Of a DNA stretch of 64,000 nucleotides, positions 1-15,905 are shown in pieces; position 1 is the stretch's first letter, and each line of letters starts with the position of its first letter. The notes under the pieces were generated by a model. That model ran no database searches and was not told the origin of the DNA. It saw nothing but the letters and a program-made list of their open reading frames with translations. The stretch spans positions 844,162 through 908,161 of the forward strand of contig CM056391.1 in assembly GCA_029718625.1 (NCBI GenBank), in the 5' to 3' direction. The position numbers and the translations under genes were made by a program. The stretch comes from Synaphobranchus kaupii (lineage: Eukaryota > Chordata > Actinopteri > Anguilliformes > Synaphobranchidae).

Positions 1-129
1 GGGGGGGGTTGTGTGTGTGAGTGCATGTGTCAGAAGAGTTAATGCAGTTAATGAGTCATTTCTGTGTTTCTCCATCTCTCGGAGGAGTGTTCAGATGGAT
101 AACTTCTACGATTTGGTGCAACTGGAGTT

Positions 130-211
<82 letters not shown>

Positions 212-263
212 TCTCTTTCTCTCTCTCTCTGTCTCCCTCCCTCCCTCTGTTCTACTCTTGCAG
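1..263 (+). repeat. rnf31 intron end with long (CT)n tract
   Basis: This is the tail of an rnf31 intron. A nearly pure CT microsatellite (about 131-233) serves as the polypyrimidine tract of the acceptor ending at 263. Positions 93-128 recur almost unchanged at about 9303-9343 in the duplicated copy, which fixes one point of the segmental duplication. Confidence 0.85.
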
Positions 264-3887
<3,624 letters not shown>

Positions 3888-4985
3888 AAACAGCCCTAAA
3901 CTGTTTTAATGGGCATTCGGGATCCAACACATCAATGTGGGGGGGGGGGAGGAGGAGCAAACTACCAAATAATTAACTTCTTTTGATCAAAAAGAAACCA
4001 CTGCTGTACTGATCACTAATTCTGTGAAAATGTTAAACGTGCATGCTGTACCTTTTACAGGGACTCCCCTGAGTCTAACTTATTATCACATATTATCATG
4101 AACATTAATGGCCAGACCAATCGAATGAGAAAGCATGGAAAATCTACACCATTTATAATCAGAACAAGTTGGGTTTAGTGATTGGGAGATCTGATTTGTT
4201 TTTCTGTGTTTAATAACTTGAAATTATGTTGTAATGAAAATACAAAAGCAAGCCCTCAAAAAAAGGAAAAAACAAACTATGTATTGTACTGAATATTCAC
4301 ATTTTGGGTCAGGGTTTTTGATATTGCAGGACAGCAGAACTGTTACCATGTTTCACATGCATACCTTCTGGGGTAGATGGAGCTAAAAACTGTTTCTCTC
4401 TGAAGAGTTTTTGCACGTGTATCCTGGTCCTCCCATTTGGATTCTCTTATCTTTTAACGGCTGGTATACCATCCCTTTTAGTGTCCGCCAACCTCCCTAA
4501 ATGCCGTGGCATCACAGGGCCCAAATCAACATGGTGCCTTCTGCCATGTGACTTTATTGTAACCTTCACAAAGTCATCCTTTATGTGCCAAATACAACTG
4601 ACACACTATTTTTACCACACTGTTAAACCAAATATAATCCCAATTTGTTTGTATCTGATATTATCATAATGTTTCTGATTCTTTCCTCATCTGGTGACAT
4701 GAATTCACTCCAATATGGCGTTAAAAGATCCATTCCTCCTGTGGGTTTAGTGGTTTCATGAGTTTCTTCAGTTAATGGACTGTTTCTGTGGATCCTCTAA
4801 AGGCTTTAATCAAAGTGCTGTTGATTCAGTTGTTTTTGATACAGCAGTGGAGTGCTCTGTCGGTTCAGTGGCATCATTAAAAATCATACTGGTCATGAAT
4901 TACTCATCAGAGCTTTTATTTTTCAGCCACGCCCTGTTTGCATCTTGTGGTGTGCAAGAATGTGTGCGGCAAGCTCTGCCTCTGT

Positions 4986-5035
<50 letters not shown>

Positions 5036-5383
5036 ATTGTTTCTGTACTTTGGAAAATTACAACAAATGCACATTTACTTTACAGTCAGGTCAAAGTATG
5101 AGAGAGGTCTGTATTTTGTGTTGATATAGATTGATTTAAAAGGGAAGTGCAAACTCATTTCACCCAAGACCTTTCATTGGATTAAAGCTTGTATGTTAAC
5201 ATAGTGGCAAAATTGTATAATATCCTTAAAGGTGCCCTATGATGTCGAATTGTAGGGCATTTGTTATGCCCTAAATTCAATACAGAAACAGGCTGTGGAA
5301 TAGTCGGTATGTGCCATGACTTTTACTTGATGCCCTCTGCTGGCCACAATTGGAATTGTAAGTCAACACTTGTAAAAAATATT
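3888..5383 (+). other. rnf31 3' flank, duplicated at 16040-17290
   Basis: No further coding sequence is seen. The 3' UTR and spacer match 16040-17290 closely in many blocks. A candidate poly(A) signal is AATACA at 4239-4244, where the duplicate copy has canonical AATAAA. A (CA)n run lies at 4988-5031. Confidence 0.75.
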
Positions 5384-5463
5384 CTGCGTGAAGTCATGTG
5401 ATTTTGGGGAAAAGGAGCAACCAGCCTGTTTGAGAGAAGAGGATTAATTTCCAGCATAAAAAG
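5384..5463 (+). pseudogene. decayed copy of the irf9 5' leader exon/promoter
   Basis: This stretch aligns with about 17281-17462, upstream of the intact irf9: both have the GTGATTT then GGAAAAGGAGC blocks and a donor-like AAAG|GTA. No irf9 coding exon follows it. It is the far end of the segmental duplication and is inferred to be non-functional. The GAS-like and E-box motifs present in the irf9 copy are altered here. Confidence 0.55.
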
Positions 5464-6846
5464 GTAGGCCAATATGTAACCAAGCTGCATTAACCCACCT
5501 CCATTTTTGAAGCCTTTTCCACCAGTGGCTAAAGAGTGAAGTGCAGCACTTGATTGCAGAAAGAACTTGAAACCCCACTCAGGCCTTTGTAAGTCAATGC
5601 TGAAAGCCCAAAAGGAGGCCAATGTTCTCTGAAAATATTAAGTCAGTACATATTTTGCACAAGAAATTGTGTAATCATGCAATGGCTGATTATTCATCAG
5701 ACTATTACGAAGATGTTGAGTCTCTTCACTTTGATAGCCACCTATATTTATTTAAACCGGAATACATGGAATACTCTGCATCTGGCCTCCATTCTCCTAT
5801 CCTCTTCAGTTTGATTTAGCTGTTTGTCTTTGTACATTCCCGAATTTAATCTAAGCTATCAACTATTAATTCACATGACACACTAAACAATGTACGTGGC
5901 TAGAGAGCAACAAAGATGTAGTCGCTGATGTTTTACTCCAGAAAAACTCCTCCTAGAGTTTGTGTAATTTCCAACCAGGGGTGGGTAAAGCACCCAAAAA
6001 CTGTACTTGAGTAAAAGCATTATTACTTTATGGAATATATAGGCTGCTTAAGAACAAGTAAAAGTAGCCTTCACCGGAACTACTTGAGTTAGATTACTAA
6101 AATAGTACAAAGATTTACCCAAGTTGTGACATGTAAAGTTACTTTTAAATCAACACATCATTCAACCAGAATGGAACGAACCAATAAAAGGGTTATGCTT
6201 TAAATTTTAAGTCCTGCCCAACTTAAAATGAACAACTGTGATTATGGAAATAATTAAATTAATTGACTGCAAGGTTTTATTTGTTGCAGTTCTAACAATA
6301 ATAACTGTCAAATAACATTTTCATATTTGCAGGGTGAACATGCAACCTTAAAAGTATTCCCTTTCATTTGGTAGATATCATAAAACTGACAATATGAGAA
6401 ACATTACATTACATTCATTTAGCAGACGCTTTAATCCAAAGCGACGTACAGTAAGTGCATACAGAGACATCATCAAGATCACTACAGAACAGACAAGACA
6501 AAGCACATCCTTCCCATAATGTAGCAGCTATCCCTAGTAATGAACGTTGAAACAATGAATGAGCACTCGTAATGGTAAATTGCAATTATTTAAAGCTAGA
6601 ATATGCAACTTTTTCCCAACAGTTGCATTTGTTAAACAATTGTCAAAACATTGCAAAGTCATAACATCCCTTGGCCCTGCCCACAGTGAAAGAGACACAC
6701 CCCCACCCCACCCCATTCAGAGAAACTAAACTTAACTTGCTCAGTCAGTGTGAGCAGTATAGCACAGGTCAGTATCTAGGTGGGTCTATTCAGAACCACA
6801 AAATATCTCCTGCACTTTCTCACACAGATTCAAAGAGAGCAGTAAA
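5464..6846. other. intergenic spacer with degenerate repeats
   Basis: No gene is seen. A hAT-like end starts near 5978 (CAGGGGTGGGTAAAG) without a visible partner. A fish interspersed repeat at about 6403-6545 (TTTAGCAGACGCTTTAATCC and beyond) also occurs near 9156 and 45361; its head is the reverse complement of the tail of the SINEs at 17907 and 21531. Confidence 0.6.
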
Positions 6847-7110
6847 ATGGCACAGGCTGCAGGTCTTCTTGATCAGGACCAGTTCAGCTACGCGATCTGT
6901 CTGGATTTACTGAAGGATCCAGTGACTATTCCCTGTGGACACAGCTACTGTATGGGCTGTATTAAGGGCTGCTGGGATCAGGATGATCTTACTGGTGTCT
7001 ACAGCTGTCCCCAGTGCAGAGAAACCTTCACCCTAAGGCCGGTTTTAAGAAAAAACACCATGCTGGCTGAAGTGGTGGAGAAAATGAAGAAGACAGGACA
7101 AAAAGCTGCT
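6847..7110 (+). pseudogene. finTRIM-like RING exon fragment
   Basis: An ATG at 6847 opens a frame of about 88 residues typical of the first exon of fish finTRIM (TRIM25-like) E3 ligases: a DQDQFS lead, then a C3HC4 RING with the IPCGHSYC and SCPQCRETF motifs, then a TRIM-style linker. The first zinc-ligand position reads Tyr (SYAICL where the family has SCPICL), consistent with one TGC-to-TAC change. TRIM similarity stops near 7110 in unrelated sequence, with no B-box, coiled coil or B30.2 domain. It is probably a dead fragment. An expressed short RING protein cannot be excluded. Confidence 0.7.
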
Positions 7111-7576
7111 CCTCTGGGCTCACTGTGTCATGGGATTTGCTATCAGTTCCCTTTTCTGCGATCATCCTTTTTTCGTTCTTGTTATATCGGGATTTTCCGT
7201 CTTCTGTCCCGTGATTTCTCTTTCACTCGCCACTCATTCCTTGCACCTGTGCTCGTTACCTGTTAGGTATTTAAGATCCTCCCTTCCGCTTCCTGGGGCT
7301 TCTGTATTGATCACCACTTGACATAGTAGCCGGTAAGGTAAAGATCTAGTACCTACAAGCAAACTTTTCCCTTTTGAGCTTGCTTGAGATTAACGCGGCT
7401 CTTACTTGTAAGGGTTTTAGAGTTTTCCTTAGTAGGATTTTGTTTTTGCTCTCTTAAGCTTGCAGTCTCTCATTTTGGTTTCGCTTCTGTTCTTGTTTAG
7501 AAAGATAGCGCTTATTTTCCTTCCTTACCTACCTCTCTAGTGCTCTCCTATATAAAGAACGAGGGGTTTTCTGTTG
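7111..7576. mobile_element. unclassified insertion, possibly a solo LTR
   Basis: This AT/CT-rich non-coding block separates the TRIM fragment from the first truncated rnf31-like exon. It starts near TGTCATGGG and holds a TATATAAAG stretch near 7550. The LTR idea rests only on general appearance; no paired end or target duplication was identified. Confidence 0.3.
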
Positions 7577-8031
7577 ATGAAGTCACTGACCTTGTGTCAG
7601 TGCTCTGTTTGTGGTGACTGCTTCCAGCAGCACTTCACCATTGCCGTGAAACACAAGGACATCAGGGATATGGTGTGTCTCGTCTGTGGCGAGCCTGACA
7701 TCAATGACCACAAGAGCCTTGAAATGTACTTCTCTCTCATCGATATACAGGTGTGGAGGAAGGAGGCGGAGATTAACCATATATGGGTGGGGGAGGAAAG
7801 ATAGGGAGGGGGGCAAGAATGAGGAGGGAGAGAGAGAGGGATGGAAAGGGGAAGAATGAGAGAGGAAGGGGAAGAGAGGACAGCCACATTAAGAGAAAGA
7901 GATAGATGGAAGGAGAGAGTGATAGAGAGAGGGAAAGGGGAAGATACTCAACTCTTCCTCAGCAGTCAATCAAAAGATCCAGGGCAGAGCTAGAGGGACA
8001 GTGGTGGCGGGGGGGGGGGGGGGGGGGGGGG

Positions 8032-8066
8032 GCATATGCAGATGATATAAACATTTTTATCACTGA
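8032..8066 (+). mobile_element. 35-bp patch of LINE reverse-transcriptase core
   Basis: These 35 bases are identical to 11981-12015, the part of the Tx1 LINE encoding the YADD catalytic motif. The patch follows a run of about 24 G and abuts a truncated HOIP-like exon fragment. Confidence 0.85.
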
Positions 8067-8244
8067 CCGAGCAAACACTCATCAGGGACCCAGACTTCCG
8101 CTGGTGCACCCCCACGTAAGTGTGAAACAGCACCCCGGTGATAAACAAGCCAATTACGATTATTAATCTGTTACCTTTCTGAATTTCAATAGATATTTTC
8201 AACTTACCACTGTTCAAGTCCCAGTAGAATTCAACCTTTGTGGA

Positions 8245-8545
8245 TATGATTAATGACTGGTTCAGTGTGATAGGTGCTGTCTCATTGGTTCAGTGTGATT
8301 GGTGCTTTCGCATCGGTTCAGTGTGAATGGTGCTGTCTCATTGGTTCAGTGGGTTCAGTGTGATTGATGCTGTGACTGTCTCATTGGTTCAGTGTGATTG
8401 TTGCCGTCTCATTGGTTCCGTGTGATTGCTGTGGTCTCATTGGTTCAGTGTGATTGGTGCCCTCTCATTGGTTCAGTGTGATTGGTTCTCTCTCATGAGT
8501 TCAGTATTCTCAGTGCAGTCTGATTGGTTCAGTGTGTCAAGGTTG
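8245..8545 (+). repeat. 28-bp minisatellite
   Basis: About ten imperfect copies of a 28-bp unit built on CATTGGTTCAGTGTGATTGG, within an intron of the rnf31 pseudogene. No coding potential is seen. Confidence 0.85.
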
Positions 8546-9155
8546 TCTCAATGCAGAGCTGGTGCTGCACTGTTCTTAAGAAAGAGGAAGTGAGCAGTGT
8601 GTTTCCCCATCACCAGTAGCATCCTGTCCCGCTGCTAAACACCACGCCCCAGTTAATTGAAGGTGAGGATGTGGCTGGTGGCAGGACTTGATCTGTGGTT
8701 GGAAAATAACCTTGAGAGATCCGTGCAGGTTGTGGCAGACAGACACCGAGACAACCGCAGGGACTTTTCATGAAGAACGCACAACAGCGTTTGGCTCCTG
8801 CAGGCTTTTGCTTGTGATAAATAATGGCTGCTTTTCCACTGTGTGCCTAAAGCCCAGGAACTCAAGCCTGGAAACAAAAAAGCGCTGAGCTGGTGCTGGT
8901 AATGACGACCAGATTTCTGTCCTGGTCTTTCACACAGTGCTCATACGGCTTCATCTACGAAGGAAACGAGCTCAGGGTCACATGTGAGCAGTGCAGAAAG
9001 AGCTTCTGCAACAAGTGCAAGAAACCCGTAAGTACAGAACCTCAAGTTTGAGTTTATTGTCCCCAATGAGCAATTAATTGCACTGCAAAGGGTTTGGGGT
9101 GTCAATTCCGTTTCAGTTCTATCAGATCAAGAAATGAACAGAAATAACTTATTTA

Positions 9156-9225
9156 CATTACATTACATTACAGTCATTTAGCAGACGCTTTTATCCAAAG
9201 CAACATGGGATAAGTGCATACACTG
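9156..9225 (-). mobile_element. SINE-like tail fragment
   Basis: CATTACATTACA followed by TTTAGCAGACGCTTTTATCC is the reverse complement of the conserved 3' tail seen in the tRNA-derived SINEs at 17907 and 21531. Confidence 0.65.
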
Positions 9226-9343
9226 TTGTTTATATATACTGTTGTGTAACTGCATATTTGAATTCATTTCCTGAATTGGAAATTGTACAGGCCTCCTCTC
9301 TCCAAATGGATAACTTCTAAGATTTGGTGCAACTGGAGTTTCC

Positions 9344-12300
9344 GTAGCGTTAGAGACAAAGACGGGGGTGAGCAGTGTGAAATCGGGGCTGTACCTGTGG
9401 ATGATGGTGCGGTGGCATCCACCAGTTTTGAAGGTCTAGGGGGGCCTGTAACACCACTAACAGTGTAGCAGGCAGTAAAGGAAGTAGTGTGGCTGAGCCC
9501 GTTGTTCCTAGCAGTCAGGCTAACACAGATATGGAAGATGTGGAATACGAATCGGATGTAGAGAGTGTATCTTTGCTTGATATTGGCAAGAATGGCGATC
9601 TGTACTCATTAGAGGAAATTAACTTTTTTTTTTGGATGAGACGTTTGGCAAGTCAGCAAAGGTGACAGAGTATTTTCAGGACATTGACAAATTTATTAGA
9701 TCTGCCACCATTCTGCAAAAACTTATTGGATATGAGGCGTTGGATGAAAAGAAAAGATTCTGTTTAAAAAAACATAACTGCATTGAGGAAGACTATAAGA
9801 GCAAGTAAAGGAAAAAGGGTGAAGAAGGTCAAATAGAAAAATTATCGTGCATCACAGGGTGTTTTCCTCATTCTGCCTGTTTTTACTGATTTATTTTTTC
9901 TTCTCTATTTCTAATCTAATGCAGGGGCTAAAGGTTGGTTATAAATGGTGGGAGAGATAGGCTGAAGAGGGCTCTGGTTAAGGAGGTTGTTCAACAGAAA
10001 AAATTGGATGTCATTTTACTTCAGGAAACACACAGTGACCAAGATAATGAAATAGATCGGGGCTTATGGTGGGACGGTTCACACATCCTAAGTCATGGAA
10101 CCAACTTTAGTGGGGGGGGGTAGCTATACTCTTTGCTGCTGGCTTGGATGTAAACATACTTTCTTCTACTGAACTAGTGAAGGGGCGGGTAAGAGTAGAA
10201 ATAGAGGGTTTTGATTTTTCATTTATTAATGTATATGCTTCTAATCAGGGCTCTGATAGATTATCTTTTTTTATGGAATTAAGGGAGCAGTTTGTACAGC
10301 CCAACCTAGACTGTATAGTAATGGGTGGGGACTGGAACTGTACGCTACAGTTTACACTGGATAGGATGAATGAGGAGCCACACCCACAGTCATCTAGCAC
10401 ATTGGGGAAGTTAATTACTCACTTAGATTTAATAGACGTATGGAGGGTCAAACATCCTGCTGTTAAGCAGTATATGTGGGTTAGAGTGACTGGTAATACA
10501 ATTAGTGCTGCCAGGTTAGATAGGATTTATACTTCCCAGAGTATTAGGTTAAGGCTGGTTAGCAGTTCGATTAGTCCAGTAGGTTTCACTGATCACCATC
10601 TTACTACAATAAATGTATGTGTCTCTCCTGGTAAGAGAGTAAAATCCTACTGGCATTTTAACACTAAATTACTCCAAGACAATACTTTTTGTCAGAGTTT
10701 TGAGTTTTTTTGGAAAAAATGGAAAAGTAGAAAGGGTGAATTTGAGTCCTCAAGCCAGTGGTGGGAGGTGGGAAAGGTTCAGGTCAGAGTTTTCTGCCAG
10801 CAGTACACAGCATTTTCTACAGCCAAGGTCAAAGCAGCAGTCCAGCAGCTAGAAGATGACATAAAGAACATTGAGCGTGGATTGGGAATTGATACCAGCC
10901 TTGGCAGTGACAACACATTGGAGAGGAAGAGACAGGAGCTTGGTGCCTTCTTGCAGGAGAGGGTGAAGGGGGCGCTAGTACGATCCCGTTTCCTTAGTAT
11001 TAAGGATATGGACGCTCCAAGTTCCTTCTTTTTTAATTTGGAGAAAAATGTGGCAAGAAAGAAACACATGACCTGCCTTAAGCTTCCTGGAGGCAGAGTG
11101 ACTACGGAACCAGGGTAAATGAGGAAGCACGCTGTTGACTTTTATAAAGTGCTCTTTGGGGCAGAAGACTGTGATGAACACTGTGTTGCAGAGCTCCTGG
11201 AGGGGCTTCCCCAGCTTAGCCCTGATGAGAAGGCTGGCTTGGACAGGGATCTCAGCTTGGAGGAGCTGACCACAGCTGTTAGTCAGCTGGCCCCAGGCCG
11301 TGCACCAGGGTTACATGGCTTACCCATAGACTTTTACAAGCAATTTTGGGGTCTTATTGGATCTGATCTACATGAAGTGTTGTTGGATTGTTTTAAAGGA
11401 GGGCTACTGCCAGTCTCCTGTCGGAGGGCTGTACTCTCATTGCTGCCGAAGAAAGGAGATCTGGCATTATTAAAAAATTGGAGACCTGTGGCTTTATTGT
11501 GCACCGATTACAAAGTGCTTTCCAGGGCACTTTCAAATAGACTAAGAGACTATCTGGAACTATTGGTACACATGGACCAAACTTACTGCATTCCAGGCAG
11601 GACTATTATGGACAGTCTCTTTCTCGTAAGAGATATTTTAGACGTATGTGAATTCCATAATATGGATCTTGGTATTTTATCACTGGATCAAGAAAAAGCA
11701 TTTGACAGAGTGGACGATGGTTTTTTTTCTCAAGGCTTTTGGTTTTGGGGAAGGGTTCAGGTCATGGCTGGGCTTATTGTACAGTGGGGCAACATGTATG
11801 GTCAAGGTGGGAGGGGGGCTGAGCCGACCAATCTCAGTACAGAGGGGGATAAGACAGGGCTGCCCTCTTTCGGGACAACTGTACAGCTTGGCTATAGAGC
11901 CTATGGTATGTAGGCTGAGAAACAGATTAAAAGGGCTTTCTGTACCAGGGCTGCAGCAGAGCCTTCCTTTAACAGTATCGGCATATGCAGATGATATAAA
12001 CATTTTTATCACTGATCATGGGGATGTTCAGACAATTGTGGATAGTATCGGGCTGTATGAAAAGGCCTCATCTGCTAAGGTGAACTGGGCTAAGTGTGAG
12101 GCCTTACTGGTGGGGAAGTGGAGAGAGAGGGCAGTGCCCAGTCTGCCTGCAGGTATTCAATGGGGGAGGAACGGTTTAAGAGTACTAGGGGTTTACTTAG
12201 GCACCCAGGGCCTTCAGAAGCAGAACTGGGAGGGTGTAGTGGAGAAGGTGTGCTAAGTTGTTTAAATGGAAATGGATGCTACCCCAACTGTCTGTTTAAA

Positions 12301-12345
12301 AAAAACTGTCTGTTAAAACTGTTATTTTTAATCACGGTAAATTTT
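9344..12345 (+). mobile_element. degenerate Tx1-like LINE (L1 superfamily)
   Basis: A non-LTR retrotransposon remnant replaces three exons of the rnf31 pseudogene. An ORF1-like tail runs to about 9810. From 9935 an apurinic endonuclease domain is read (ILLQET, GGDWNC, ARLDRIY, TDHH), followed by reverse transcriptase (NWRPVALL, LDQEKAFDRV, GIRQGCPLSG, AYADD at about 11984). The frame is broken at a G run near 10117, by a TAA near 11116, and by a shift in the T run near 11722. RT homology ends near 12255, so the 3' part is missing. It is not active as it stands. The Tx1 assignment comes from motif style and was not checked by phylogeny. Confidence 0.85.
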
Positions 12346-12439
12346 TTTTAATGTTCTTTTTCTGTCTTTATTTCCAGCTGAACGCTGTGGTGTTCAGTAT
12401 AGAGCCTCCAAATGGACCTGCAGCAGGTATGATAAGCAT

Positions 12440-13797
12440 CTCTCTTTTCTCTCTCTCTCTCTCTCTCTCGCTGTCACACACCCTCTTCCTCCTTTTTTAC
12501 TCCATCGATAATTTCACTCTGATTCATCTATATTTTCGTCCACCCTGTCTCTCACTTCCTTCTTTTTTATTTCCTCCTAAATCATGTATACATCTTATTC
12601 TATTAAGTGAAATATATGAACAGAAAGAGTTTATTACATAATAAGAAAAAGTTACCACATTGTCTACAAAACCTTTTATGTTACAAAATACAGTAGACAA
12701 GCCTTACAAATTTGGAAAACATAATCAAACGTAACTGGAGCATATTATTAAGTGACCCCTTTCTGTGTGAATTGTTTCCCGAGCCTCTTTCTCTTGCTTC
12801 CAGAAGGGCTCTCATATTATAGGATAAATTGGTCCACATCTGCTTACCTCCTAAAACATTGTGGCTTTACAAACCAGCTTCCCTTCTGGTAATTGTTGTC
12901 ATTGTGGAAATATATCCAAAACAGACAGGTTTTTGGATGTGTTTACCAATAGATCATTTAAGATAAATAAGTTGTAATACTTGATTCCTTGTATATATAG
13001 CCTTGAATGCCTATGTAGTTGTTTTAACACGGGGAGAACTAGTTTTAAGGATAGACTTGGGGAGCACAAGCCAGCCATTCGCACCAAAAACCTCAGTTAC
13101 GCCCGTGGCTGCCCACTACAAACAAGTGGGACACGGGACTCCATCCTCATTGAAAGCTGTTGCTCTTGAAGTTACCCAGCAACCCAGCAACATACGGCAT
13201 GGTGATAGGTTAAAGAGACTCCTTCAAGGGGAGACGTATTGGATAGTTACACTCAATGCCACCACATTAAATGATGATGTTGATTATTTGCCATTCCTTT
13301 GACTTGCAAATATTATTATTTGTGTTATATGCATGTACATTTTTGATGCAGACATGTATTCTTTATTTGTGTCATTTTATTAATATTTTGCTTCCAGTGG
13401 GTGGGACTGTGATAACCTGTTGTCTGGTATTTAGGTATCTATCATTGCTACCTATTTGCCGCGGTTATTTATGGCTCCCTCTTGTGTTTCAGGTGTATCT
13501 ACCTGTTTCCTTGTGTAATTAGACATGTGTTGTATGTAATCAGGTGTGGTCTATATATGTTGAGTGCCAATAAAGGCTTTTTAATTTTTTTCACGTAGCG
13601 ACAGAGTGCCTCGGATTTTCTTGGTGCCGCACTTTTCACCTTTAGGATGAGGTGCGTTTTTTTTGCCCAAATATTTTGTTTTTCCGGTGTTTGCCTACCT
13701 GCCTTACCAATGAGCACCTGTCGTTCATAGAGCCAAGCAGCACTTTTGTTTTTCCGGTTGTGTGATTCATGTGTGCTTTCACTCCTCCCTCACCTGT
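12440..13797 (+). mobile_element. insertion with GIY-YIG-type retroelement 3' fragment
   Basis: This block is absent from the equivalent intron of the intact rnf31 (near 1555). At about 13048-13302 a frame resembles the C-terminal nuclease part of Penelope-like elements (SAIRTKN-type block, ARHYKQVGHG-like block, GDRLKRLLQGE), with a frame change near 13110. A 3' UTR-like stretch follows with AATAAA near 13569. The class is inferred from memory of the family only. Confidence 0.55.
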
Positions 13798-14207
13798 GGT
13801 TTTTAAATCGTCCATTTCCTTGTGTTGCTCGCCGTAAACTGTGCCATCAGAATGTCAGCATTCCGTGTTGATAAAAGCCACACGTCCCTCCCGCGCTCAG
13901 CAGCAGGAATGGCAGCATAACCACTCCCCCTAACCACATTCTTTCTCCCCTCTCAATCTCCCTCCCTCACCTCTCTCTCTCTCCCTCCCTCTTCCACCTC
14001 TCTTCCCCGGCTCCGCCCTCCCTGTCTCTCAGGCCGGTGTGGAGTGATGGAACTGAAGGAGGAGGGGGATCGGCAGATAGACTCCTTCTGTGGAGGGCAA
14101 GTTCGGAAAGGGGAGGCAGGACTCTGCCAGTGAGTGACCTCACATAATCCCATCATTCTAGTGTCTCTATCTATGGTACTTGGAATGTCCGTGGTCCATT
14201 CATTGTA

Positions 14208-14712
14208 TTAAAGACCCACTCAGTCATTTCGGATGCTAATCAACGAAAATTATATTTGGCAACCAAGTACCTCAGTGGCTCATGGTTCTCGTAATTTTTT
14301 TTTACTGTATTCAGCCACAATACAATATGACAAAACCATTTCCAAGGCATGGTGTATTTGGCAAAATGTTAGCTAACTATTCTTTTCAATATATTACCTG
14401 ACGAGTGAGCACCAAGTAAAAACGACTTTCCATGGTGATGGTCTGCGCAAGGACTACATAAAAGCTCTGATATTACAAACAAAGAAGAAGAATGAGATGC
14501 GGAAGACCGAAGATGAACAAGGAAGTTGTACCAGCCTGACTCTTATTTTAAACACTTATTTTTACTTTTGAAGTGCTTTTCATGAGAACCTTTATCATTA
14601 TTTTTATTAGGATAATAATTCTATACTATAGTACCATATCTTCCTCGTTTTGCTCGTTGCAAGGAATTAGCTATTTTTTTAGCGACCAAAATTACTGAGT
14701 GGGCCTTTAAGT
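14208..14712. mobile_element. MITE with ~20-bp terminal inverted repeats
   Basis: The left end TTAAAGACCCACTCAGT is mirrored by AGTGGGCCTTTAA on the right. The whole ~505-bp block is missing from the paired intron in the intact rnf31 copy (junction near 2240), so it inserted after the duplication or was lost there. The target duplication could be TTAA or GTA; the class is open. Confidence 0.7.
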
Positions 14713-15526
14713 ATACTCTCAGAAGAAGAACCCCTTTTAGTTCTTTATGGAACCCTCTATGAAAGCTCCCAGATTGAACGAGTTTTCCTGACAAAGAACC
14801 CTTGAACTAGATAGGGTTCCTCTATTGAGACACAGAGGGGCCTTTTGGAAACCTTTCTTCTATGTGTGTATTTTGCAAGTATATTACTATCCCGCATCTT
14901 AAAAGTTTTGGCTAAATCCACATTTGGCAAAATAATAATATTTTTTCCCCCAAAAACAATAGGATTGTTCTTACACTGATTTCTTAAACCTCATAGCACT
15001 TTTCTGTGATGGTGATCGATGATGGTGAAGATCGGTAATCGCATGATCGAGTCCATCTTATTACAGGAAGCACTACATAGAGTACCTGGTCAGCCTCATC
15101 AATGACCACTCCATTGACCCCGCCTCCCTCTATGATGAAAACGAGCTGGTGGTGGCGTGTTCTTTTTACTCGGGATGACCGCGCCCGGCTGCTGGAGGTA
15201 ATCCCAGCATTGCTCTCGTCAGATTGTGTAGCAGGGACTGGGGAATTCTGGCCTGCAGGGTTCATTTATCATAAATACCTCCCCTCACTGCTCTTGTAGT
15301 GTTTGTACGTGCAGCTGTTTAATATTCACGTAACTGCTGCACTGCGATCCTTGATCTTTGCACTGGTATTTGCATTGGAAGTCATTCTGGATAATAGTGT
15401 CTAAGAACTAGCGAACTATCTAACAGCGAATGCATTAGATTTTTTTTTTTCTTCTGTAATTCTTACTGCTGACTTGTGTGCTGACCACTCCCATGCCAAG
15501 CACTGCAGCTGATTAGCCAGTGCCTA

Positions 15527-15905
15527 CAGCAGGTGTGCCACTGCAGGTGTACTATTGCAGGTGTGCTGCTTCAGATCTGCTATTGCAGGTGTGCTGCTTC
15601 AGGTCTGCTATTGCAGGTGTGTTACTTCAGATGTGCTATGTCAGGTGTGCTATTGCAGGTGTGCTACCTCAGATGTGCTATGTCAGGTGTGCTACTGCAG
15701 GTGTGCTACTTCAGGTGTGCTATTGCAGGTGTGCTACTTCAGGTGTGATATTTCAGATGTGCTATGTCAGGTGTGCTATTGCAGGTGTGCTGCTTCAGGT
15801 GTGCTATTGCAGGTGTGCTACTTCAGGTGTGCTATTGCAGGTGTGCTACTTCAGGTGTGCTACTTCAGGTGTGCTATTGCAGGTGTGCTACTTCAGGTGT
15901 GCTGA
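15527..15905 (+). repeat. 14-bp minisatellite, second copy
   Basis: About 27 units of GGTGTGCTAYTKCA in the last intron of the rnf31 pseudogene, homologous in position and unit to the array at 3018-3555 but dominated by TTC variants. Confidence 0.9.
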
